Source of the DNA: Basidiobolus meristosporus CBS 931.73
Lineage: Eukaryota > Basidiobolomycota > Basidiobolomycetes > Basidiobolales > Basidiobolaceae
Direction of reading: 5' to 3'
NCBI GenBank assembly: GCA_002104905.1
Contig: MCFE01000351.1
Coordinates: forward strand, 24,611-88,610
DNA length: 64,000 nt
Part shown: one piece after another, positions 36,053-48,830 of the stretch
Layout: each line of letters begins with the position of its first letter
Position numbering within the stretch: the first letter of the stretch is position 1
The notes under the pieces: model-generated
The model's database searches: none
The model's input: only the letters and a program-made list of their open reading frames with translations
What the model was told of the DNA's origin: nothing
Program-made: the position numbers and the translations under genes

Positions 36053-37046
36053 TATTCCCTTAAGATCACTGAACAAAGTAACTAGGGTTAGTGCCTTATT
36101 GCTAGGATTACTATGGTGACTTTGATTGCGTGTAACTTCTAAGCCAGCCAATCAAGTCACGTGAAATTTTCACAGGTGCTGTGCCTATGTCCAATCTGCA
36201 CCACTGCAAAATGTTAGCTTCATATCATCTGTATTGCTTGCGCAATCACCCAAAAGCTTCAATCCATCAGAATTTTCATATATATGACTTCCCCAGCTGA
36301 AAAATAAAGGTAGCCTCTCTTTCCAGAATCTCCACACTACAACTACAAGTTCAAAGGTTATAAGACTGCCCCTGCATCACTTGCACTGTTAAGTATTCTG
36401 ACTTTGATTGGTACTACATCAGTAAAGAGACTGCAAAGCTCATAAGAATCCAATCTAAGTTCTACAAGAAACTACCACTTTTCTGTCTGAAAAGTCCTCT
36501 CCTAGAAACCCCTTTACTCTAAAGACACCCCTCTAGTCTAAAGACCCCCTTAGAGATCCCTTTAAGAAAACCCTTTACTCTAAAGAAGCCCCTTTAGGCA
36601 CCCCTTTAGTGTAAATTCCACTTAGAGACCACTACAAGAAGCCCCTTTACTCTAAAGACACCCCTTTGGACACCCCTTTAGGTCTAAAGACCCCTGTAGA
36701 GACTTCTACAACACATCCCTTTAGATTGAAGGGGAGTCCAGAACTTCCATATTAGGAACATTTTCCCAGAAAGGAACGTGATTTCCAAATAAGGAAAAGC
36801 TACTATAAAAGTAAAAAAGCCCATTAGTCAACAGAAGGTCAGAACACTGCTGTAGAAGTGATAAACACTGCCTATAGTATATTTTGAGCCTAAGATAGAG
36901 GAAATTAGTGAAAGTTATATCTTCTATTGGTATATCAAACTCCCAATAAACTATTTCAGTATTAGCATACTGGAAGTTGTTGTATATTGTTGAATAGCCT
37001 CTACATTGTAGAACAAGCCCCAAACTAATCATAATACAACACAACA
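36053..37046 (+). repeat. Truncated LTR, family 2, within the Gypsy remnant
   Basis: Plus-oriented and ending ...CAACACAACA at 37,046. The LTR start (TGTGGTAATGG) is missing. It includes CATATATATGACTTCCCCAG with AATAAAG and the CCCCTTTA array (about 36,505-36,725). Confidence 0.75.
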
Positions 37047-37059
37047 GAATAAGTCCAGA

Positions 37060-40000
37060 GAAAAAGATATATCACATGTCTTACCTCAAGTCAAAAGATA
37101 TGCTTATGATCACATATGTACTGTTGAAAGGTTCATGAAGAAACTTCAAGCTTCTGGTCTGACTGTATCTGGAGCCAAATGCAAGTTTGGCTACAACAAA
37201 GCAATCATTCTAGGTGGACTTGTTTCTGAGAAGGCAGATCACCTAATCCCACAAAACTTTCATTGGCACTAAATTGGAAGACACCAGCAATATCCATCAA
37301 GTCAGACATCTATTAGGACTTACTGGTCTATTCAGAATCTGGATCAAGAACTATGCTCAAAGTGCTAAGCCACTGACTTAACTATTACAGAAAAACCAAA
37401 AATTTTAGTGGCATGAAGAACAGGCAAATGCTATGTCAACATTAGTTGAGTCATTATCAAAGCCACCTGTCTTGACAGCTATAGACTACAGTGTTATTGA
37501 TTCACAACCAGTCATTATATCAGTTGATAGCTCTGGAATTGGGGTTGGTGGAATCATGATTCAAGTTTCAAAAGATCATTATTGACAACTGTGCAAATAT
37601 CTTAGTAGACTATTTAAAGGAAATGAACTTAACTATCCATCTATCAAGAAAGAAGCACTGGGAGTACTCCATGTACTCAAAAAGCTAAAGCCATACTTAT
37701 TAGGAGTACACTTCATGCTGGAGGTTGATGCTAAGCCATCATTGGGAATGTTGAATAAGTTGGAGCTTTTGCCTGATCCCATTCTAGCATGGTGGACATC
37801 ATACATCCAGATCTTTGACTTTATGCTGCAACACATACCAGGAGCCAATTACAAAGGACCTGATGCTTTATCCAGAAAGCAACCAAATTCACTGTACTCA
37901 ACTGATGATGATGAGATTGATGAATTTCTTGAAAACACATGTCTTGGATGCTCATTCAGACATATGATACAAAGCAATTATAAACAAATCAAGGAGTTTC
38001 TTATATCACTCAACATTCCTGCTGATATTCCCATAAATCAACACACAAATTTTAAAAAGTAGGCTTTGAAGTTTATACTGCATGATGACACACTTTTCAG
38101 AAAAAGCAAACATGGGGTTCCTTGACGGTATATACATGACCAGCATGATCAATAGAAGATCATTCAAGAATTGCATGAATCTGAATCAGGAGGTCATAAG
38201 GAAATTAGATCAACAAATGCAAAAATCTCCTTACAGAATTTTTGGCCAACACTATACACTGACACAACAGAATATGAGAAATCATGTATTCTATGTCAGA
38301 GAAAAGACAACAAAAAGATGCATGAACCACTTCACATTAGCAAAGCTTAGCTATCAAGAACCCAACAAGTGGGCAAATAACTTTCATGCAGCAATTTGGG
38401 CTGATGGAGTTACAGTTAAAAGAAGTACAGGGTATACTGCATTTGTTCTAATATATGAGCATAAAACTATTTTGCCAATAGACATATCTTTCAAACACTG
38501 GTTTACTCTCTCATGGAAGCCAATCATGACAGCATTGGAGCTATTGCTAGCAAGAATACAACATATTCAACAAGCTCACACTCTGCAAAAGAGTGCAACA
38601 GAAAACTTGAAGAAATCCTGAATGGCTTGCAAGGAGTACTTTGATGGTCAACAATGCCTTAGAAGAACTGCACTTGAAGTAGGTGAATTGATACTGCTTC
38701 TGTTGTGTTGTATTATTATTAGTTTGGGGCTTGTTCTACAATGTAGAGGCTAATCAACAATATACAACAACTTTCAGTATGCTAATACTGAAATAGTTTA
38801 TTGGGAGTTTGATATACCGATAGAAGAAATAACTTTCACTAATTTCCTCAATCTTGGGCTCAAAATATACTGTAGGCAGTGTTTATCACTTCTACAGCAG
38901 TGTTCTGACCTTCTGTCGACTAATGGGCTTATTTACTTTTATAGTAACTTTTCCTTATTTGGAAGTCACTTTCCTTTCTGAAAAAATATTTTCTAATATG
39001 GAAATTCTGAACTCCCCTTTAACCTAAAGGGGTGTGTTGTAGAAGTCTCTAAAGGGGTCTTTAGACCTAAAGGGGTGTCTAAAGGGGTGTCTTTAGAGTA
39101 AAGGGGCTTCTTGTAGTGGTCTCTAAAGTGGACTTTACACTAAAGGGGTGCCTAAAGGGGCTTCTTTAGAGTAAAGGGGTTTCCTAAAGGGGTCTCTAAA
39201 GGGGTCTTTAGACTAAAGGGGTGTCTAAAGGGGTGTCTTTAGAGTAAAGGGGTTTCTTAGAGGGGACTTTTCCGACAGAAAAGTGGTAGTTTCTTGTAGA
39301 ACTTAGATTGGATTCTTGTGAGCTTTGCAGTCTCTTTACTGATGTAGTACTGATAAAAGTCAGAATACTCAACAGTGCAAGTGATGCAGGGGAAGTCTTA
39401 TAGCCTTTAAACTTGTAATCGTAGTGTGGAGATTCTGGAAAGAGAGGCTCTCTCTTTATTTTTCAGCTGGGGAAGTTATATATATGAAAATTTTGAAGGA
39501 TCAAAGTTTTTGGGCGATTGCGCAAGCAATACATGTGATACGAAGCTAAAATTTTGCAGTGGCGCAGATCGGACATAGGCGCAGCATCTGTGAAAATTTC
39601 ACGTGATTTGATTGGCTGGTTCAAAAGTTACATGCGATCAAAGTCACCATAGTAATCCTAGCAATAAGGCATAGTATACATAATAGTTGGACTCTTTTGG
39701 TCATAACTCCTTAAGTACTGCTTCAAATGAGCTGTAATTTGAAACATGTGTTGGCTACTACGTGTTCTGTATGACATAATATTCTTGGGTGGATTGCTTG
39801 TCAGGGTCTGGAGCATTTGTTCATCAAAGTTGGAAATTCTTGATCTTTCACTTGTGTGTTACAATAGCAAAAAGCAAAATAAAGAAATGAGTGCAATATT
39901 GGTTTAGAGATATTGTAGTAATGGAATACTTTCCATTACCACACTTCACAATGCTAAGAACCAAAGAAACAAGGCATCCAAACTGGATATGCAATGGTAA

Positions 40001-40140
40001 GATCCCTATAAGGTCATGCATGCAAACAAAAATGGATCTTATAAGCTAGCAGAACTTGACAGTACACCAATTACACTTGCACAACCAGGTAACTGATTCA
40101 ATAAGTTTCATGTCAGAAGTAATAATGAGGGCATTATTTC
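37060..40140 (+). pseudogene. Gypsy family 2 pol: RT thumb, RNase H, integrase
   Basis: 37,120-37,250 gives VERFMKKLQASGLTVSGAKC (RT end). 37,715-38,062 is the RNase H end (LQHIPGANYKGPDALSR). 38,082-38,621 contains the integrase zinc region and core (ANNFHAAIWADGVTVKRSTG, YEHKTILPIDISFKHWFTLS, LLLARIQHIQQ). The frame is interrupted by an LTR at 38,701-39,943, then resumes with the integrase C-terminus (NKASKLDMQW, NGSYKLAELDSTPI) to about 40,140. Multiple stops. Confidence 0.8.
38701..39943 (-). repeat. Nested solo LTR, family 2, with CTTC target duplication
   Basis: CTTC lies at 38,697-38,700 and 39,944-39,947. Removing the LTR rejoins the Gypsy integrase C-terminal region. It keeps CpG sites and is close to the copy at 21,058, so it is a late insertion into an already old element. 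It carries thirteen AAAGGGG words. Confidence 0.85.
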
Positions 40141-40146
40141 TCAATG

Positions 40147-40158
40147 TTAGGGGAGACT
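40147..40158 (+). promoter_or_regulatory. Polypurine tract of Gypsy family 2
   Basis: TTAGGGGAGACT sits directly before the LTR start TGTGGTAATGG, the expected plus-strand priming position. It fixes the LTR orientation. Confidence 0.6.
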
Positions 40159-41040
40159 TGTGGTAATGGAAAGTATTCCATTACACATATCTCAAAACCA
40201 ATATTGCACTCATTTTTTTATTTTGCTTTTTGCTATTATAACACACAAGTGAAATATCAAGAATTTCCAACTTTGAAGGACAAATACTCCAGACCCTGAC
40301 AAGCAATCCACCCAATATAAGATGTCATGCAGAACACACAGCAGTCAACACATGTTTCAAATTACAGCTCATTTGAAGCAGTACTTAAGGAGTTATGATC
40401 AAAAGATTTTGATTATCATACATACTAGGCTTCTATTGCTAAGATTACTATAGTGACTTCAATCTCATGTAACTTTTGAACCAGCCAATCAATCCATGTA
40501 ATATTTACAAGTGCTGTACCTATGTCCAATCTGAGCCACTGCAAATTTTTAGCTATGTATCATGTGTATTGCTTCTGCAATTGCCCAAAACTTTGATCCT
40601 TCAGAATTTTTACATATGTGGCTTCCCCAGCTAAATAATAAAAGGAGAACCTCTCTTTGCAGAATCTCCACACTAAAATTACAACTTTAAAGGTTATAAG
40701 ACTTCCCCTGCATCACTTGCACTGTGAGCATTTTGGCTTTGATTGGTACTACAACAGTAAAGAGACTGTGAAGAACAAAAGAATCCAATATAAGTTCTAC
40801 AAGAAAACAACCACTTTTCTGTTGACAGAAGGTCAGAACACTGCTGTAGAAGCGAGAAACACTGCCTATAGTATATTTTGAGCCTAAGATTGAGGATATT
40901 AGTGAAAGTTTTATCTTCTATTGGTATATCAAGCCCCCAATAAACTATTTCAGTATTAGCATGCTGGAATTTGTTGTATACTACTGATTAGCCTCTACAT
41001 TGTAGAACAAGCCCCATGCTAATCATAACACAACACAACT
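40159..41040 (+). repeat. 3' LTR of Gypsy family 2
   Basis: TGTGGTAATGGAAAG... to ...CACAACACAAC. About 360 bp shorter than the complete copies because the CCCCTTTA array is deleted. CpGs seen in young copies are replaced here (GCAATTG for GCGCAAT-type sites), so it is as old as its element. Confidence 0.75.
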
Positions 41041-41650
41041 GATAGAAGTGTGTCAATTGCTGTAGGTGTGTAAGTGTGTAGAAGCTAGAAGGCAACAGGC
41101 CATGGTATCTGCTGATCTGATAATATGTGGAATACCGGTTGAATTAGTGGGTAAGTAAATAAAGTGGTGGTTCAATAATGAAATATATGAATTGCACAAG
41201 GGGAGGTAGAAAAGTGGAGTACCATTTGATAATTTGTTACAGTAGCATTATGCAGAACTCTCTGTAGGTGGCTGTCCTGTTGTTATAATGCCAATAAAGG
41301 TCCTCAAACAGGCTGTCAAAGCACTCTTAGGTTTTCTGCCATTTAAAACAACTAGATGCAATGGCAGGTTAGGTCTGCTCAAATAAAGGTCAACAGCAAC
41401 AATACTGTCAGAATGCCATGCAATTCTTGCCAAAAGACTGTTTAGATACCATCAAGTTTCAAACTTTATTTGACAATGTTGCCAGCAAAGTGCTATCACA
41501 ACCCCACCACAAGATTGTGTGGAGGGTCAAGAATTCCAAGCTGACAGCATTATCACAGCCCCATTACAGGATCCTGATAATTGATCTGGATTGGATCCAT
41601 CTTCAGGACCAAATCATTTTTCATAGAGAAAACAAAAGGTACTGCCTGGT
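41041..41650 (+). repeat. tnp2-like element, C-terminus end and tail, copy I
   Basis: Begins in decayed C-terminal coding (GAAGTGTGTCAATTGCTGTAG) and runs through AAGATTGTGTGGAGGGTCAA to GATTGGATCC...GGACCAAAT at about 41,590-41,620. Confidence 0.5.
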
Positions 41651-42765
41651 GTACCAATTTTCAGCTGGCTGTCAGAACTCTGCATATCCACACAAATGCT
41701 ACCTATACAATCATGAAAGTAGTAGTATTGAGGACAATAGGTTGGCTGCTTGTGCTTAGCCAATATCCAAATGTTTGTTGGTAGTTCACTTCACTGAGAA
41801 GTCACTGTTTGTAAGGAGATATATTGCAAGTTGGCCATTTATGGGGAAACTGATCAAAAACTGGTATCATCCAAAAACATAGAACCCTCCTGTTGCATGC
41901 AATTGGTAGAGTGAGGATTTTTTCAACTGCAATATGGGTAGCTGTATCTGATTGGAGTCTTGGTCAATGTAACAAGTCTGTTATCCAAACTCACAATGGA
42001 GCCAATGTAGGCCTGAAGGATATTTATTAAACTTGGTGTGTGCTTACTGAGAATAGCCTGATAGTAATTAGGCACAGCACCTGGATGATTGGAAATTCTT
42101 TCTCAGGTATGACCTCTTCTACTCTCCATATAAAGCTTGAATTAACCCACATCTATTTCAATGGCAAAGAATGCTTTTGCCAATTGGTTATTTTCAAGTT
42201 CTAAAACTCTACTGTTTTTATATCATTCTGAGTGTGTTCATATCCATATAGATTCAACATTATGGTAGAGTCATTTGCCAGAGACAACTCTGAATAATTC
42301 AACTCACAATTTGGTAAAGTAATTGAGCATCTTCAGTTGGGTGGAAGTGTTGCAACTTTGAATTATCATCTGAAGATTTGCATTAATTTGGTTACTTGGC
42401 TGCTAGCTCTTGAGCTATACTCTTTCTTGCCCAAAATCTAAGCGCACCCAATGTGTCAGCTTTACTCAGACCTTAAGGATCTATAGGTACCATTCAAACC
42501 TACAAGATATAATAAGGTGTGTATTGCTTTTTTCCATATGACCTTCCAATCATCATCAAGTTCACCAAAATTCATACCACACCATTAACCTGTATAAAGA
42601 TGGTGTAGAGTACCAGCCAGCCAGTAAATTCTGCAAAAATATTTGATATGTTGTTGGTAGTGATATGAAGGCCATTAGAATATGTGGCTTCCATGGTCCA
42701 ATCAATGGAATGTAAAGGAGAGGTTTGCGCATTCCCATGATCTTGGCTGAGGTGGTTGGTATACA
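41651..42765. other. Unassigned AT-rich stretch
   Basis: No gene or named repeat recognised. CpG content rises abruptly after about 42,760. Confidence 0.4.
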
Positions 42766-42769
42766 GACG

Positions 42770-43800
42770 CATTGCCTACTGAGCGGGGCTGCATGGGAGC
42801 GGATCTGGAAAGGATTCTCCCGAGTGGCCTTCAATACAGAGGTCGTTTGCAGTAGAAGGGAAGACCTTTTCCAAAGCTCGGAAGATGCAGCGTGAGGTCA
42901 GGTGATCTCGAGTCAAGTCGGGCAATCACAAGTTCCAGGCTGATACTGGAACGTTGCGCAGGATAGACCGTACTTCTGGCCGAACCCAACCCTGAATGCA
43001 GCCGATGAAATAGGGATCGAGGCCTGGTGGGCGAAACAAAGGAGCGAAGACGCCTGTGACCGATCACCACGTAATCAAGTGTTGCACAGAACAGCCGGTT
43101 GTCACCGGCGATGAGACGAATACGGAGGCGGCATTGACTGCGACTGCGCGGACTTCATCGACGTGCAGTCACGCTGGCATGGCCTTTATCAGTGGAGGCG
43201 CTGGATCCGCGGAATTGGTCCCATTGGGCTGCGCTATTGGGGAGCACCTATTGCATGTGAGATGGGATCAAGATCACTGCCTATCGAGCCCAGGTGGGAT
43301 GGCAGACCCATTTGGACTGGTTGCATTCAAGATTAACTTTGGACACTTGGGGGAACGCGACTCAGCTGATCCCTTGCGGACGTTGATTGGCTCCTCATGC
43401 TGGGGGGATCCCTCGGGCTGCTGATTTGTCAGGGAGTGGTGCCAATGAATGCGGGACATTTGGGAAGCTTCATCCAGATGATGTGTTACAAAGAACCCAG
43501 CGGAATTCCAGGGAATCAGGGTCGTTTCATCTGTGCGATAACCATCCGCCCAGTATTGGCCGTTTGAAGACAGCGAGGAAATCTCGATCGAACCAGTCCA
43601 TGACGGCATGCAGCACCATAAGCGGTTACTCAAGTGGTCAAAGGTGACACTGCCCTCTTGGCGGGACTGGTACATAAGGAGGTGGATTGGACGGTGGCCC
43701 GCTCGTAAATCAACCCTAAATCCACTTTGCCATGAGGTAACTTCCACCACCTATTCGTAACCTGGCTTGGTTCCGTTGACTAACCCGTAAGGAATTTTTC
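42770..43800. other. CpG-rich, non-repetitive block upstream of the membrane protein exon
   Basis: Rich in CG dinucleotides unlike everything to the left. Open frames exist on both strands (43,056-43,424 plus; 43,274-43,750 minus), but none is recognisable. Upstream exons of the 43,803 gene probably lie here: an ATG at 43,398 begins MLGGSLGLLICQGVVP, which could be a signal peptide, but joining introns could not be fixed. A possible last intron is 43,757-43,802 (GTAACC...CTAAC...TTTTTCAG). Confidence 0.4.
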
Positions 43801-43802
43801 AG

Positions 43803-44301
43803 TTTAACCGATGCTCCCTCTGCCCCAGTCCAGCCCACCCTGTCCGTTTCTCTTGGCAGATCCGACATCACCACTCCCACCCACAACCCCGGTCCACACT
43901 CTGCCCGACTTGTGCCCACCCAGAGCACATATGCTAGCGTATCATATACATATATCCCAACCCCCACCCTGGTCTCAACAAATTCTCCAGGAAGCAACAA
44001 CTTCAGCCATACGAACTCTTCCACCTTCTGGATTAAGCTGTTGCTTCCGGTCTTGATAGTGTTCAGCCTATTGGCCTGTGCCTATCAGCTTCGAAAACGC
44101 GTGCGTCGACAAGCCACCAATCTACCGATGGCCACCACCACGGACAGCCTTGTCTTGCCCCCCAGCCGATACCCAAGACGTGTTCCCACCTCGGTTCAGG
44201 AACCTCCACCAGTCTACAGCCCGGAGGTAGGACCATATGAAGTCAAGATCAACCTGCCACCTAGTATGGATCGTCCGGGATCAGTGTCCAGGTCCCCGTA
44301 G
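43803..44301 (+). CDS. Last exon of a predicted single-pass membrane protein
   Basis: The frame is Ser/Thr/Pro-rich first (TLVSTNSPGSNNFSHTNSS), then has one hydrophobic segment (FWIKLLLPVLIVFSLLACAY), then a basic stop-transfer stretch (RKRVRRQ), then a Pro-rich tail with PPPVYSPEVG, a PPxY-like motif, ending RPGSVSRSP. This is the layout of fungal type I surface proteins with a glycosylated exterior and a short cytoplasmic tail that could bind WW-domain ubiquitin ligases. That function is inferred. The exon start follows a plausible 3' splice site at 43,800-43,802 with a CTAAC branch site. The first exons are not resolved. An AATAAA lies 148 bp after the stop. Confidence 0.55.
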
Positions 44302-44448
44302 AGGCCGACCCACCCCCCTAACCAAACGCTGTACCATATTGTGAATGCACTCTCTCCAAGATGTAACATTTCCCGTAATATACGCTCCCCTTGGTAAACC
44401 GCGAGACTTTCATATACTACCTCTCTGACTGTCACACTATACATAACC

Positions 44449-44454
44449 AATAAA
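44449..44454 (+). terminator. Poly(A) signal AATAAA
   Basis: Canonical hexamer 148 bp after the stop codon at 44,301, on the same strand; supports the gene call. Confidence 0.5.
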
Positions 44455-46250
44455 GAAAACGGTTTGAGTGGAACCACTCTGCGGTGCGGGAATCATCTTG
44501 ACCAACCCTGCGCCAGTGTGTCGCGGAGAATGTATCAGCATTGAGCGAAGGACATCACGCGAGAAGGGTCGAACAACGGTTGGGTGAGAATGCAACTCCA
44601 AAAATCCTAATGGAGCCATTCTATAGTGGCATCCCTGCCTGCAAACCTGAGCCAGCAAGGTTGAGTTGGCATATCGTTCTTGGAGTAGTCGATGGAATCC
44701 ACCTGATCGGACCAGTTCAATCCAGAAGTCGAACCGGGGCGGGGAGCGCCAATCAGCAGCCACCAATCCACATGCCCATCCATAAAAAACCCCGTTACCA
44801 ACGTTTCACACCCCTCGTGGAACCTCCGATACCGCGCTACCCGTATTTCCAAACCAGCACTCATCCAATGTGCAAAAACGGCCTCACGTAGCATCTTCTC
44901 AGCCCTCAGTGTTGAGCTGCGGACGTTGATGGGTACAGCCCCACTTGATGGAGCCAGGTTTAGTGAAGTTTGCCGTATGGATCGCACCGATCCTCTACGA
45001 AGCCGGCCCTTTGCCACAGCAGCGTGCGGTATACAGCTCGGGTCATTTTTCGGTGACCAGTCCTTACCGGGATGGTAACTTGGCACACTTTACCACCGTT
45101 GATGTCGTGCCAATGATTGGCCAACCATCGCAGGCGGAAAAGAACCCAACGGGAATCAGCAGGCTGCCTGTACTCGGGTGAGCGTGAGGAGAGAGCAATT
45201 TCGGTCAGAGCTGAGTGGTGTCGACATGCATGACGCAACCGAGCTGGCCGAATGGCCAATCTCATGGGGATTGATGTCAACAGTGGCAACGATTTGCCAC
45301 CCTTGCGATTCGCCCTGATAAGTGGTGAGTTCTGAGATTCATGTCCTGCGAGGAATGGCCACCTGAAGAAGAGAAGGCATCACGTTGTGGAGCGGCATAA
45401 TCGCGCCCTGTGGACTCTGCCCGTTTCGGAAGGTTGGATCCGGCCCTTGGCAAACATGGAGATCTTTCGTGAATGTGCCGCTTTAATCCTCTCTTTGGTC
45501 TCGGCGCTCAGGCTTCATCGTTGTTGGAAGCCGTCGGACTTCAAGATATCTTCATGATGCTCGGTAGGACGCCAATCACTCCGTCTTGCTTCCGTTCTGC
45601 AGTATGGACCCGGAAGCATCGGTAGTCCCACATGTCTGGGTACTTTTCTGGGGACCCATCCTTTCCCCAGATCTCAGTGGCCTTGTGGGATTCTAGGTGC
45701 CGTCTTGAATTTGGAAGCACAGAGAAGATCCTCCAGCATAGGAAAGAATTACCTGCCGGCCATCTCCCATGGCTTGCGCTTGTTACAATATCGCTGATGG
45801 TAGAGGCGTACTTGGTCCGGCAATAGACGCTAACCCCCTCATATCAATAGCCCCAGAACATTGGTAGAGGGTTAAATCCTCGCTAGTCATACTACGTCCT
45901 TCGACTTGTGGCCAATAATAGGCGTCTACATGGATGCCCGCGGTTTGTGGGTAATACGATGGTCGCAGGCTTGAGTGGACTGCTTGAGTAGGCCAAAGCG
46001 TCCGCGCTAATGGCCAATCATGAGGATTTCTGGCGGGGGGAGGGCTCTCTTGGGCCGTACTTCTAAACTTTCGAATAGGAACTTTCCTAAAAGGTCGCTC
46101 TGCTAATCGGAAACCCATAGGAATGAACACGCGCGGACTGGATTGATGGTCGGGAATGACGATCAGATCCCTACCGTACATACACCCATCACAAATCCAG
46201 CAAGTTGCGCTTGAACCATTCCGAGTGCTGTTGTGTACATGTGTTGACTG
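44455..46250. other. CpG-rich block without a nameable gene
   Basis: Open frames occur on both strands (44,607-45,086 and 45,783-46,253 minus, 159 and 156 codons; 44,541-44,891 plus). None shows a domain I recognise and overlapping frames make a choice unsafe. A multi-exon gene or gene relic is possible. Confidence 0.35.
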
Positions 46251-47152
46251 CACTTCGTGTTATGACCCATGCCTGAAGGCCCATTGTGTTCTCTCCTGTT
46301 TGTGTTTGTTCCTACATTACAAAACACTTGAGGATAGAAAGATACATGAAAAGTCTGGGATCTTCAGGACATTTTGAACATTCGATTGCTCATGTACTAC
46401 ACACTCCTTGGGTTGAGGTCCAACGGAGATATGAATCCTTGACTTTCACTCGATTGATCAACATGTGGATAATTCATTCTTTACTAATTGTTACCACAAT
46501 CCTTGATCCTGATTCCCCTTGGTGTCTAATCGCCCGATAAGATAATGATTAGCTAAGATAGATTTGGTTCTAGGGTTGGGATGCTATGTAACATATTGGA
46601 CACCCTTTCATTTGTCAATTCTAGATGTAATCCAAGTAGATTTACAAGTAGAGTCCAATTGACTTACAGATGGGCACAGTACACTTTGGATGCCTTCAAT
46701 GGTAACATACATGATGATGCCATTGCAATTGTCTGGTTCAGCACATCAGTCATTTCAAGGGTATCAGTTTGGCTCATTGTTAATGAGTGAATCAGTTATT
46801 TACAATTCAGTCTGTGTGGTATTGGCTACATTTCCTACATCATGTAGTCCTAACAGTAATCCATACTGTTGATTTTTGTAACTACCCCTAAATATTCCAT
46901 GAACTTTGTCTCATTGAGCATAGTCTACACCTCTTGGAATATTTTCCCAAACTCCTCATTGGAGCTTACTTGGAGTACTTCATACACCATCAGGTCCCCA
47001 GGATGTGAAAAAACACTCAAAGCAGTGCAAGACCCCCAAATCTTACCACATGGACTTGCCCCATTCTGACATTATTCTGCATGTTTGTTCAGCCCAGGTT
47101 GCATAAAAGTATAGTTCTTGCTTTCATATCCATTTTATCATTGCTAGTTACC
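46251..47152. other. Unassigned AT-rich stretch
   Basis: CpG content falls again. No gene recognised. Confidence 0.4.
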
Positions 47153-47724
47153 TGTTGTAGGAGTTTTTGGAGATATTGGAGGTTACTGGGAGAATAAGCA
47201 GATTATTTGGTTTTCACCTAATGATTTATTGAATGTTATGTAGTGTTTATATTCTTAAATGGTCAATCTATTTTCAACTTGATGTCCTTTGTGATTTTTT
47301 GAGTGTTTTGCTAGATTATGAGCTTGCAAGCCAAACAGATATTATCTTGATCAGATACTGATCATGCTGGTTATGATTGTTGCAAAATTCTGAGGAGTAT
47401 TGGAAGTGATATGGTGAACTAGATGATTAACTTGTTAGTCACTTTTTGAGTTATTGATCAAAAGTACAGTATTTATACTTTTATAAGAGTAGAGCACACA
47501 ATTGTGTAGAGTTTGCTGAGGAAGGTCCCAAGAATATGTATGCAAAGTTTGGGGTCTATTGGGGACACCTTTAAGAAAGCTCATAATTTGGGCATCCAAT
47601 AATTTGGTGAAAATATTCTAAGTAAATCCAACAAGAAATTTGACAGAACAGAATGCTAATCACAGAATAAAATCCATGGCACTAAGTCAGCATGAGTATT
47701 TAGGCACAACTTTATAATACAACA
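47153..47724 (-). repeat. Copia LTR (expanded copy)
   Basis: Starts TGTTGTAGGAG and ends ATACAACA. Shares GGGAGAATAAGCAG...TTTTCAC and AAGTAAATCCAACAAG with the LTR at 59,341-59,689, but is about 220 bp longer. Confidence 0.6.
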
Positions 47725-48830
47725 ACCATCAGGCTTCCTATGCCAAAATGCAGTGTTGATATTCATTTGTTGGATGAAACTATTATATCTGGCTGGAGCA
47801 GCCAATAGTAATCAAATAGAATTTGGCCAGGACACCAGGGCAAAAGTTTCAGTACACACCAGTTCTTTATTTTGCAGAAGGACTTTGCTATAAGTCATGC
47901 TTGCATCTTTCATCAGCACCATCAGCTTTAAATTTGTTTTGAATCTACAGCTGTATAAAACTGATTTGCAGTTGATTAGTTGTTTGCTCAAGACCCAGGT
48001 CTCATATTTCAAAAGGGTCCAATACTCTTTGATCATTGCACATCTATAAGACATTGCCTGAGGGCTGAATGGTGCTCATCATGGTCTGGGCCTCATCAAC
48101 AAGGTCAAATTAGGCAAAGGCATGTAACTTGATTGATAGAGCAGTTTCAGTTGTTTGTAACAGTGGTTGAATCTCCAATGACTTGAGACTGAAGAAATTA
48201 CTACTTAGATACTTCTAAGCACTGTTTCAAACAAAAAACAGCTTTAGAGCCAACTGGAATAAAGCAATATTGATTTCTTTGGACTTATTCAGTTCTGGCT
48301 ATTGGTAGACTTGATACTGGATTTCTGTTGTTGTCTGATGTTGATTTTGATAGAATTTGAGTTTTCATTGGACAGTAGATTCCTGAGCCTGATCAGCTTT
48401 ATTCCTTTAGTACTGTAGAGTCTGTTTACGCTACTCCCCTTGCAGTGGCCCAAAGATAATCATTTGACACATTTAGCTTGAATACTGACTGATTTCCTTG
48501 AGGTTTTCTGGCACAAGACTTGTAACTATACCTAGACTAAGTTCTCAGGTATGTTGCATTTTTTTTGGAAACATACCATGCCTTAGATGAAGCAGAATCA
48601 GACAGTAATCTGCTACAACTCATATGTTGGCAATGCATAGGTAGAACAACTGAATTCACCCAGAACTATGAAAGAATCTTTGACCATGCAGATAGAACTT
48701 TTAACCTGTACTATGGATTGGATTCTATGCTCTGAAACCTCTTTTGCAGTGGGGAGTATTGTGCTGTAGTCACTCACTTTGTCCAGTGAATTTGCAATAA
48801 TGTACAAAGAGTTCTAAGTCAAATGCACTT
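47725..48830 (-). pseudogene. Copia pol remnant
   Basis: 47,812-48,054 encodes a decayed RT start (YWTLLKYETW ... CRFKTNLKLMVLMKDA ... TETFALVSWPNSI), parallel to 60,990-61,220 of the terminal Copia (EEYQALMENQTWDL ... [10 protein letters not shown]). 48,380-48,470 contains the integrase C-terminal GHC-x-RLYSTKGIKLI equivalent of GYCNEGNAYRLYNTKVKKL. Internal parts are shuffled and deleted. Confidence 0.6.

Noticed and set aside
43274-43750. 158-codon minus-strand open frame opposite the membrane-protein locus.
   Set aside because: It lies where upstream exons of the plus-strand gene are expected and shows no family features.
44607-45086. 159-codon minus-strand open frame in the GC-rich island.
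   Set aside because: Overlapping open frames exist on the plus strand, no domain is recognisable, and long chance frames are expected in GC-richer DNA.
46050-46100. TTCGAATAGGAACTTTCC resembles half of the yeast FRT recombination site.
   Set aside because: Only about 12 consecutive bases match, the inverted partner and spacer are absent, and no recombinase gene is nearby; chance is sufficient.
45783-46253. 156-codon minus-strand open frame.
   Set aside because: Low-complexity, basic and Pro-rich translation without recognisable motifs; kept only within the island description.
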